Shown: positions 6,194 through 11,619 of the stretch, piece by piece
Layout: every line of letters begins with the position of its first letter
Numbering within the stretch: the first letter of the stretch is position 1
Source of the DNA: Bryobacterales bacterium
Lineage (GTDB): Bacteria; Acidobacteriota; Terriglobia; Bryobacterales; Bryobacteraceae
DNA: 11,619 nt
Reading direction: 5' to 3'
Assembly (NCBI GenBank): GCA_003142355.1
Contig: PLMF01000363.1
Location: 1 to 11,619 of the forward strand
The notes under the pieces: generated by a model
The model's input: the letters and a program-made list of their open reading frames with translations, nothing else
Databases searched by the model: none
Told to the model about the DNA's origin: nothing
Position numbers and translations under genes: made by a program

Positions 6194-7118
6194 TGGGCAG
6201 GAAGGCATCCTCCAACGGCGGGCTATAAGGGACCGGGGTATCGGGCGCGGTCACCCGTACGATAGGCGCGTCGAGGTGTTCGAACACGCTCTCGCCGATA
6301 CTGGCGGCCAACTCGCCCGCCATGCCGCCGGTGCGCGTGTCCTCGTGCAGCAGCAGCACCTTCGAGGTCTTCCGCACGCTTTCGCAAACCGTTTCGCGGT
6401 CGAGCGGCAGTAGCGTGCGCAGGTCCACCACCTCGACCGATGCGCCTTCTTCGGCCAGCGTGGCGGCTGCCTCGAGCGCCACCCAGACCATGGCGCCGTA
6501 GGTGACGATGGTCAGGTCCGTGCCTTCGCGCACCACTTTGGCTTGGCCGATGGGCACGGTGTATTCCTCGGTGGGCAGGTCCTCTTTGATGCGGCGGTAG
6601 AGAGCCTTGTGCTCGAAGAAAAGCACCGGGTCGTTATCGCGGATGGCGGATTTGATAAGGCCCTTGGCATCATACGCGGTGGCCGGGGCAACGACCTTTA
6701 AGCCGGGAGTCCGCACGAACCACATCTCGGGGTTCTGGGAGTGAAAAGGGCCGCCGTGGACCCCGCCGCCCGAAGGCGCGCGCACCACCATGGGAACGCT
6801 CGCGTTCCATCGGTAGCGGCACTTGGCGGCGAAATTCACGATCTGGTCGAAACCACAGGAAATGAAGTCGGCGAACTGCATTTCGGCCACCGGGCGAAGC
6901 CCCATGAGCGCGGCGCCGATGGCTGCGCCCACGATGGCCGCCTCGGAGATGGGTGTATCCACCACGCGACGGGCGCCGAAGCGTTCGAAGAAGCCCGCGG
7001 TCACTTTGAAAGCGCCGCCGTACGCGCCGATGTCCTCCCCGATCAGGAACACGTTGGCGTCGCGCTCCATCTCTTCCCACAGCCCTTCGCGGATGGCTTC
7101 CAGGTAGGTAGTGGACAT
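6147..7118 (-). CDS. 2-oxoacid dehydrogenase E1 component, beta subunit (PdhB/AcoB/BkdA2-like)
   Basis: This 323-residue protein matches the usual length and motif order of E1 beta. It has FLIGEDIGAYGGAFKVT (24-40), DTPISE with the glutamate at 59 that activates thiamine diphosphate, EMQFADF (79-85), HGGPFHSQNPE (121-131) with the conserved active-site histidine, and PVLFFEHKALYR (164-175). The C-terminal transketolase-like domain includes DLTIVTYGAMV and VVDLRTLLPLD. With E1 alpha it forms an alpha2beta2 enzyme that decarboxylates a 2-oxoacid and passes the acyl group to a lipoyl-E2. Whether the substrate is pyruvate, a branched-chain 2-oxoacid or acetoin cannot be settled by eye. The start ATG 7118 lies two bases after the E1 alpha stop (TGA CC ATG); an open frame continuing upstream to 7385 is only the overlap with E1 alpha in another frame. 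Confidence 0.95.
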   Translation of the reverse strand: MSTTYLEAIREGLWEEMERDANVFLIGEDIGAYGGAFKVTAGFFERFGARRVVDTPISEAAIVGAAIGAALMGLRPVAEMQFADFISCGFDQIVNFAAKCRYRWNASVPMVVRAPSGGGVHGGPFHSQNPEMWFVRTPGLKVVAPATAYDAKGLIKSAIRDNDPVLFFEHKALYRRIKEDLPTEEYTVPIGQAKVVREGTDLTIVTYGAMVWVALEAAATLAEEGASVEVVDLRTLLPLDRETVCESVRKTSKVLLLHEDTRTGGMAGELAASIGESVFEHLDAPIVRVTAPDTPVPYSPPLEDAFLPNAEKVTEKARWLLRY

Positions 7119-7120
7119 GG

Positions 7121-8086
7121 TCAGTCGCTCTCGTACACGCCGTCGAGCAGGGTTGCGGGGTCGGGATAGGGACTCTCGTCGGCCCACGCCACGCCTTCGT
7201 CGACCTCGCGATGAACGGTGGCGCGCAACTCGTCGATCTCGGCCTGGGCGCCCCAGCCTTCCGCCAGCACGCGGGCTTCGAAACGGCTGATGGGGTCGAG
7301 CTTGCCCCACTCGTCCAGGAGGTCTTTGGGGACGTAGTGGGCGGCGTCGTGCGCGGAGTGGCCCGTCATGCGCAACGTCTTGCACTCGAGCAGGTAAGGT
7401 CCGTGGCCCGCACGCGCATGTTCGACGGCGCGCCGCGTGGCCTCATATACCGCCAGCACGTCGTTGCCGTCCACGATTTCGGCCGGCATGTTGTAGCCCG
7501 GGCCGCGGTCGGCCACGTTGGCGCAAGCCATTTGCAAGGAGATGGGCGTCGAGTAGGCGTACTGATTGTTGTTGCAGATGAACACCACCGGCAGCTTCTG
7601 CACGGTGGCGAAGTTCACACCCTCGTGCCAGTCGCCGCGGCTGGTCGAGCCTTCGCCGAAATAGGAAAAGACCACGCCGTTCGAGCCCTGATAGCGGAGC
7701 GCCAGAGCGGCGCCCGCCGCCACCGGAACCGTGGCCGCCAGGGCGCTGATGATGGAAACGATATTGTGGTTCAAATCGCCCATGTGCATGTTGGCGTCGC
7801 GGCCGCCGGTGACGCCGCCGGCGCGCCCCATGTACTGTGCCAGGATGCGGCCGGGAGTGATGCCGCGGATCAGAAACACGGCCATGTCGCGGTGCGAAGG
7901 GAACAGAACGTCGCCCGGCTCAGCCACGAGCGCGGTGCCCACCGGGATAGCCTCCTGCCCGCGTCCCACATAGACGCCGCCCACGATCTTGCCCTGGCGG
8001 TAGAGCTTGCGCTCGATGCGGTCCTCCACCTCCCGCATAAGCATCATGTAATACAGACAGTTGTGCGCCAATTCGGCCGCGCTCAT
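7121..8086 (-). CDS. 2-oxoacid dehydrogenase E1 component, alpha subunit (PdhA/AcoA/BkdA1-like)
   Basis: This is a 321-residue E1 alpha. Visible motifs are YVGRGQEAIPVG (39-50), FPSHRDMAVFLIRG (62-75), the thiamine-diphosphate/Mg motif GEGSTSRGDWHEGVNFA (144-160) with its closing NN (172-173), and the loop TGHSAHD (241-247). After that loop most E1 alphas carry Tyr-Arg; here it reads HYVPKDLLDEW, a variation that may mark a subfamily. Some family members use GDG at the cofactor site where this one has GEG. ATG 8086 is preceded by GAGGG about nine bases upstream. A longer open frame to 8224 would run into the gamma-subunit gene and lacks homology. The gap to that gene is 43 bases with no terminator, so it belongs to the same operon. 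No E2 or E3 gene is in the window, so the acyl acceptor must be encoded elsewhere. Confidence 0.94.
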   Translation of the reverse strand: MSAAELAHNCLYYMMLMREVEDRIERKLYRQGKIVGGVYVGRGQEAIPVGTALVAEPGDVLFPSHRDMAVFLIRGITPGRILAQYMGRAGGVTGGRDANMHMGDLNHNIVSIISALAATVPVAAGAALALRYQGSNGVVFSYFGEGSTSRGDWHEGVNFATVQKLPVVFICNNNQYAYSTPISLQMACANVADRGPGYNMPAEIVDGNDVLAVYEATRRAVEHARAGHGPYLLECKTLRMTGHSAHDAAHYVPKDLLDEWGKLDPISRFEARVLAEGWGAQAEIDELRATVHREVDEGVAWADESPYPDPATLLDGVYESD

Positions 8087-8129
8087 CAAGGGATCCCTCG
8101 CCAGTGCAAGTGTATGGGAGTAGTATAAC

Positions 8130-8732
8130 TTACCCGTCTGCTTCCATGGAAACCGGGTGTCCCTCTTCGGCCTGCTCCGCCAGCGTGTGCACCAGCGTTG
8201 CCCCGTATTCGAAGCCTTTATCAAACGCCTGAAGGTTCAGTTTCTGCATCGCCGGCGGCACGGAATCGGCTACGGCCTTGCGCAGCGCATCCGGGTCCAG
8301 CAGGTTGGTCACCGCGCCGAAGAAGCCCACCATCACGATGTTCAGCACCACCTTGCGCCCCAGCTCTTCAGCCAGGCGCGTGGCGGGAACCCCATAGACC
8401 CTTATGCCGCTGGGCATCTTGTCGATATGAACCAGCTCCTGCTCGGCGATGAGAATGCCGCCCGGCTTCAACTGCGGCGCGAAACGCGTATAGGCTTCCT
8501 GCGACATCACTACCAGGACGTCGGGGTGGGCGACGTACGGGTAGAGAATGGGCTCGGTCGAGAGAATCACCTGCGCGCTCGAAGAGCCGCCCCGCGCTTC
8601 GGGGCCGAAGGCCTGGGTCATGGTGGCGTAGCCGCCCTGATAAATGGCCGCGGCCTTGCCGATGACGGCGGCCGCGAGAATCACGCCCTGGCCGCCGAAT
8701 CCCGCAACCCGAATCTCGCTTAGCAACTGCAT
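8130..8732 (-). CDS. korC: 2-oxoacid:ferredoxin oxidoreductase, gamma subunit
   Basis: This 200-residue protein carries the gamma-subunit signature GFGGQGVILAA (11-21) and TQAFGPEARGGSSSAQV (39-55). The family usually has 'SYGPExRGG' here, for binding coenzyme A and the interface with the other subunits. Its length fits a separate gamma chain; in two-subunit archaeal enzymes this domain is fused to alpha. It follows korA and korB as in other four-subunit enzymes. The start ATG 8732 has GGAGG just upstream and overlaps the end of korB by 13 bases, which implies coupled translation. A reading frame extends further upstream into korB but has no domain content. Confidence 0.93.
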   Translation of the reverse strand: MQLLSEIRVAGFGGQGVILAAAVIGKAAAIYQGGYATMTQAFGPEARGGSSSAQVILSTEPILYPYVAHPDVLVVMSQEAYTRFAPQLKPGGILIAEQELVHIDKMPSGIRVYGVPATRLAEELGRKVVLNIVMVGFFGAVTNLLDPDALRKAVADSVPPAMQKLNLQAFDKGFEYGATLVHTLAEQAEEGHPVSMEADG

Positions 8733-9607
8733 GACGCCTCCGCTTCCACGTAGCGCTCGCCCAGCGACTCGGTCATTTGCGCGCGGAGCAACTCGAGATA
8801 ATCGGGGCGATCTCGATCCACGAACTTCCCGACCACGATCTCGCCGCTCTTCGAGAGGGTACACTCGCCGGTAGGCGCGCCGTTGCGAATCTTGCTGGCT
8901 TGCTTGTAGTATTTCATGGCGTCCAGGCCGTCTCCCATCTTGTTGCGGCGCTGGTAGAGCGTGGGGCAGGGCGACAGCACTTCGATGAAGCAGAACCCCT
9001 TCTTGTGGAGCACCTCTTCCATGGAACGGCTGAGCTGCTTGACGTGATAGGTGGTCCAGCGCGCCACGTAGGAAGCGCCGGCGGCTTCGGCCAGCGCCAC
9101 CAGGTTGAAGGTCGGCTCGAACGCGCCATAGGGTGCGGTGGCGCTAATGACATGCGCGGGGGTGGTGGAGGACGACTGTCCCCCGGTCATGGCGTACGTC
9201 ATGTTGTTCACGCAGATCACCTTCAGGTCCATGTTGCGGCGCGCGGCGTGGATGAAGTGGTTGCCGCCAATCGCAAACAGGTCGCCGTCGCCGGAGTAGA
9301 CCACCACCTGAAGGCCGGGATTGGCCAGTTTCATTCCGGTGGCGAAGGGGATGGCGCGCCCGTGCGTGGTGTGGAAGGAATCCAGGCGCGCGTACCCAGC
9401 CACGCGGCCAGTACAGCCGATGCCGGAGACGATCGCCACTTTATCGAGGTTCACTTTGGAATCGAGCAGCGCGCGGGTGAAGCAGTTGACCGTGGTGCCA
9501 ATGCCGCATCCGGGGCACCAGATGTGCGGCATGCGGTCCATCCGCAGGAACGGCTCGACGGGGTTTTGGGCGCCTTCCGGGATTTCCAGAGTCGTCGTTT
9601 CGGTCAT
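8720..9607 (-). CDS. korB: 2-oxoacid:ferredoxin oxidoreductase, beta subunit (thiamine-diphosphate and [4Fe-4S] binding)
   Basis: This 295-residue catalytic subunit binds thiamine diphosphate through GDGDLFAIGGNHFIHAARR (106-124) closed by NN (134-135). Four cysteines placed as in crystallised OFORs probably hold the [4Fe-4S] cluster: C31 and C34 (WCPGCG), C65 (GIGCTGR) and C214 (LSPCPT). THGRAIPFATG (81-91) is also typical. The enzyme oxidises a 2-oxoacid with CoA to acyl-CoA, CO2 and reduced ferredoxin. 2-Oxoglutarate is the most likely substrate by overall likeness to KorB, but 2-oxoisovalerate or pyruvate cannot be excluded. The C-terminus ends in SCSC, two extra cysteines of unknown use. 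ATG 9607 has GGAGG seven bases upstream and overlaps the korA stop in ATGA. Confidence 0.95.
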   Translation of the reverse strand: MTETTTLEIPEGAQNPVEPFLRMDRMPHIWCPGCGIGTTVNCFTRALLDSKVNLDKVAIVSGIGCTGRVAGYARLDSFHTTHGRAIPFATGMKLANPGLQVVVYSGDGDLFAIGGNHFIHAARRNMDLKVICVNNMTYAMTGGQSSSTTPAHVISATAPYGAFEPTFNLVALAEAAGASYVARWTTYHVKQLSRSMEEVLHKKGFCFIEVLSPCPTLYQRRNKMGDGLDAMKYYKQASKIRNGAPTGECTLSKSGEIVVGKFVDRDRPDYLELLRAQMTESLGERYVEAEASCSC

Positions 9608-10761
9608 CGGGCCGCCTCCACAATGGCATTGAGGATGGTGTCGGGATTGTGCACGGTGCCTCCCGCGTGGCTGACCGGGATCACCCTGGCCTGGCCCGCC
9701 GCCGCGCGCTCCACTTCGAGCACCATCTGGCCGAGATTCAACTCGGGCACCACGAAGGCCTTCACGCGGCCGGCCAACTCGCGGATGCGTTCGGCGGAAA
9801 ACGGCCACGCCGTGATCAGGCGAAACTTGCCGGCGCGAATGTCGCGCGCGCGCGCGAGTTGGATGGCGCGCTGCGCCACGCGTGAGGTGATGCCATAAGA
9901 AACCACCACCACGTCGGCATCTTCCAGATTCTCGGTTTCGCACAGGGAGCGGCCATTACTGAGTGGTTTCAACTTGGCTTGCAGGCGTCTCACCAGGCGG
10001 TCCTGGGTTTCCACGCTCATGTTGGGGTAACCGCGTTCGTCGTGGGTCAGGCCGGTGACGTGGAACCGGTAGCCTTCGCCCGTGCGGGCCATGTCGGGGA
10101 CCAGGTCCTCGCGCGGCTCGAACGGCCGGTACTCCTCCGGCGGAAGCTTGGTGTAGCGGCGCGGCGTAATCTCGATCTGGTCGGCCTCGGGAATGACTAC
10201 CTTTTCCGTCATGTGGCCGACGCACTCATCCATCATCATCATCACCGGGACGCGAAACTCTTCGGAGAGGTTGAACGCCTGGATGGTGAGGTCGAAGCAT
10301 TCCTGCGGAGAGTTGGGGCACAGCGCGATGATCCCGTAATCGCCGTGGGAGCCCCACCTGGCCTGCATCATGTCCGCCTGGCCGGGCAGCGTGGGAAGGC
10401 CCGTCGAGGGGCCGCCTCGCTGCACGTCGACAAACACGCAGGGGGTTTCGGTCATGGCCGCCAGGCCTATGTGTTCCATCATGAGCGAGAAACCGGGTCC
10501 GGAAGTGACAGTGAACGCCTTCGCGCCGGCCCAAACCGCGCCCTGGATGGCGATGGAAGCGGCCAATTCGTCCTCCATCTGGATGAAGATCCCACCCACC
10601 GTGGGGATTCTGGACGCGAATCGCTCGACCACCTCGGTGGAGGGTGTAATGGGGTATCCTGCGGCAAATCGCGCACCGGCAGCGAGGGTTCCCTCACAAC
10701 AGGCATGATCACCGTCGAGAAAATGAACACCCGTGAGAACTCCCTTGGGATCAGCGTGCAT
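9604..10761 (-). CDS. korA: 2-oxoacid:ferredoxin oxidoreductase, alpha subunit
   Basis: The 385-residue alpha subunit shows GYPITPSTE (35-43), QMEDELAASIA (61-71), TSGPGFSLMMEHIGLA (86-101) and VQRGGPSTGLPTLPGQAD (113-130). These are hallmark motifs for 2-oxoacid and cofactor binding across the alpha-beta interface. It starts directly in the pyrimidine-binding domain with no fused gamma domain, consistent with the separate korC downstream. The length fits the KorA of four-subunit enzymes. ATG 10761 is preceded by GGAG about eight bases upstream and overlaps the ferredoxin gene by 11 bases. The frame is open upstream to 11097, but that part overlaps the ferredoxin-like gene in another frame and is not coding in this one. 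VorB (branched-chain) is the main alternative name. Confidence 0.95.
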   Translation of the reverse strand: MHADPKGVLTGVHFLDGDHACCEGTLAAGARFAAGYPITPSTEVVERFASRIPTVGGIFIQMEDELAASIAIQGAVWAGAKAFTVTSGPGFSLMMEHIGLAAMTETPCVFVDVQRGGPSTGLPTLPGQADMMQARWGSHGDYGIIALCPNSPQECFDLTIQAFNLSEEFRVPVMMMMDECVGHMTEKVVIPEADQIEITPRRYTKLPPEEYRPFEPREDLVPDMARTGEGYRFHVTGLTHDERGYPNMSVETQDRLVRRLQAKLKPLSNGRSLCETENLEDADVVVVSYGITSRVAQRAIQLARARDIRAGKFRLITAWPFSAERIRELAGRVKAFVVPELNLGQMVLEVERAAAGQARVIPVSHAGGTVHNPDTILNAIVEAAR

Positions 10762-10987
10762 AACGGGCTCCAAAAATGGCGAAATCCGGGCAGTACATGC
10801 CGCACAGGTCGCAGCCCGAACAGGCCTCGGGCCGGACGATTTCTGGTGGGTGGTATCCCTTCGACGTGAAGGCACTGGACAGCGCCAGGACGTCGGTCGG
10901 GCAGAACTCGACGCACAGCGCGCACCCCTTGCACCGTTCGGCGTGGATGACCACGACCCCTCGCACACGACGATTGGCTTCTGGCAT
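10751..10987 (-). CDS. korD: 2-oxoacid:ferredoxin oxidoreductase, delta subunit (2x[4Fe-4S] ferredoxin-like)
   Basis: This 78-residue protein has two complete ferredoxin motifs. The first is C19-x2-C22-x2-C25-x3-C29-P; the second is C56-x2-C59-x2-C62-x3-C66-P. Each motif would bind a [4Fe-4S] cluster and relay electrons from the beta subunit to free ferredoxin. It is the first gene of the operon and overlaps korA by 11 bases. The start is a choice: ATG 10987 has a weak AGGTG upstream and gives the usual delta-subunit size. A TTG at 11050 would add 21 residues with no family likeness. A GTG a few codons further in, after GAGGGG, is also possible. Confidence 0.92.
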   Translation of the reverse strand: MPEANRRVRGVVVIHAERCKGCALCVEFCPTDVLALSSAFTSKGYHPPEIVRPEACSGCDLCGMYCPDFAIFGARYAR

Positions 10988-11291
10988 ACACCTGACCCGA
11001 GCAAGCTCCGTTCCGTCACGAAGCTCCGCACTGTAACAGAATCCAACCAAAAGCGTTGTTCCGCTATTTGGGGTCCTGCAGCGAATAAGTCATCCATGAG
11101 GGCGCCGGGTCTCCGGCAGCTATCGGGACGTCTGCAGGTCTCTCAAAGATTACACTGAATCGCGCGCGAAAGGCCAGTCAGCCGCACGCTCCGGCTGTAC
11201 GGTTCAGGTGACGGCGGCGGCCCCGTGCGTGGCTTCAGGAAAACTTCAGTAGGCGAAACCACTCGGCCTGGGCTACAAGATCTCTGCCGTG
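10988..11291. other. Divergent intergenic region between the OFOR operon and a response regulator
   Basis: About 300 bases without a convincing gene. It must carry the promoter of the minus-strand operon and that of the plus-strand regulator. A possible minus-strand -35 TTGAGA (around 11146-11141) has only a poor -10 after it. Two small hairpins are visible: GCCGG (11104-11108), GTCT, CCGGC (11113-11117), and CAGCCG (11179-11184), seven-base loop, CGGCTG (11192-11197). The first would lie in the operon's leader. Neither is followed by a T-tract. No riboswitch or clear operator was recognised. Confidence 0.5.
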
Positions 11292-11619
11292 ATGCGCATC
11301 CTGGTGATCGAGGACGAGTCGAAGGTCGCGCACGCCCTGCGCGACGGCCTGAAAGCAGAGGGCTATGACGTGGCGCTCGCCTCGACCGGCGACGACGGAC
11401 TGGCTCGCGCGCGCACGGACCCCTGCGATCTCATCCTGCTCGACCTGATGCTGCCCGGACGCGACGGCCTCGATGTCCTCGCCGAACTCCGGCGCGCCGG
11501 CGACACGACTCCCGTGCTCGTCCTCACCGCGCGTGACACGGTGACCGACCGCGTGTCCGGCCTCGACGCCGGCGCCGACGATTACCTCACCAAGCCGTTC
11601 GCGTTCGCGGAACTGCTCG
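11292..11619 (+). CDS. OmpR/PhoB-family response regulator, receiver domain (cut by window end)
   Basis: The first 109 residues of a receiver domain are present and the frame is open at the window edge. It begins MRILVIEDESKVAHALRDGL with acidic residues E7, D8 and E9. The phosphoacceptor is D51 in LILLDLMLPGRDG, T79 lies in VLVLTAR, and K101-P102 lies in YLTKPF. The opening and the stretch TARDTVTDRVSGLDAGADDY resemble CusR/CopR-type metal regulators, which carry a C-terminal winged helix and pair with a sensor kinase. Those parts would lie to the right of the window. A GTG directly before the ATG (11289) is an alternative start. No strong ribosome binding site is seen. It is divergent from the OFOR operon; a regulatory link between them is possible but unsupported. 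Confidence 0.92.
   Translation, partial: MRILVIEDESKVAHALRDGLKAEGYDVALASTGDDGLARARTDPCDLILLDLMLPGRDGLDVLAELRRAGDTTPVLVLTARDTVTDRVSGLDAGADDYLTKPFAFAELL

Noticed and set aside
8777..9898. Plus-strand frame of 373 codons opposite korB and the end of korA
   Set aside because: It is the antisense shadow of strongly conserved OFOR genes.
11179..11205. Possible group II intron domain V (AGCCG ... CGGTTC closing stem)
   Set aside because: Only 27 bases instead of about 34, no GAAA tetraloop or catalytic triad, and no intron-encoded protein nearby.

Overview
The window is GC-rich, mostly coding DNA. It probably comes from an Acidobacteriota genome, perhaps Bryobacterales/Solibacter-like. That placement is an inference from the mixture of genes: a TonB-dependent receptor with an N-terminal carboxypeptidase-regulatory-like domain, secreted proteins of unknown function, several PIN-domain toxin-antitoxin pairs, multi-hairpin REP-like repeats and a metal-type response regulator. 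No rRNA, tRNA, CRISPR array or insertion sequence was seen.

Layout, left to right. Positions 1-71 hold three tandem perfect hairpins (REP-like). A secreted two-part protein of unknown function follows (79-1374, +). Next is a ribbon-helix-helix antitoxin with a PIN toxin (1413-2073, +). It converges on a large TonB-dependent outer-membrane receptor (2093-4375, -). The gap upstream of the receptor holds the C-terminal remnant of an XRE-type antitoxin (4434-4556, +). A second toxin-antitoxin pair, AbrB-type plus PIN, lies at 4640-5288 (-). A pair of inverted two-hairpin repeats at 5380-5491 separates it from the long minus-strand operon.

The core of the window is a seven-gene minus-strand operon read from about 10987 down to 5534. 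Its order is a 2x[4Fe-4S] ferredoxin-type delta subunit, then the alpha, beta and gamma subunits of a four-subunit 2-oxoacid:ferredoxin oxidoreductase (KorDABC-like). After these come the E1 alpha and E1 beta subunits of a lipoate-type 2-oxoacid dehydrogenase, then a small secreted protein of unknown function. Most junctions overlap or nearly touch, so co-transcription is very likely. The operon therefore encodes two thiamine-diphosphate enzymes for oxidative decarboxylation of 2-oxoacids. One passes electrons to ferredoxin. The other normally passes an acyl group to lipoyl-E2, but no E2 or E3 gene is present here.

At the right edge a divergent OmpR-family response regulator begins (11292, +) and is cut by the window end. 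The most notable points are the OFOR-plus-E1 operon, the two hairpin-repeat families whose copies show compensatory stem changes, the decayed antitoxin beside live toxin-antitoxin pairs, and a degenerate ceramidase-like protein ending the operon.
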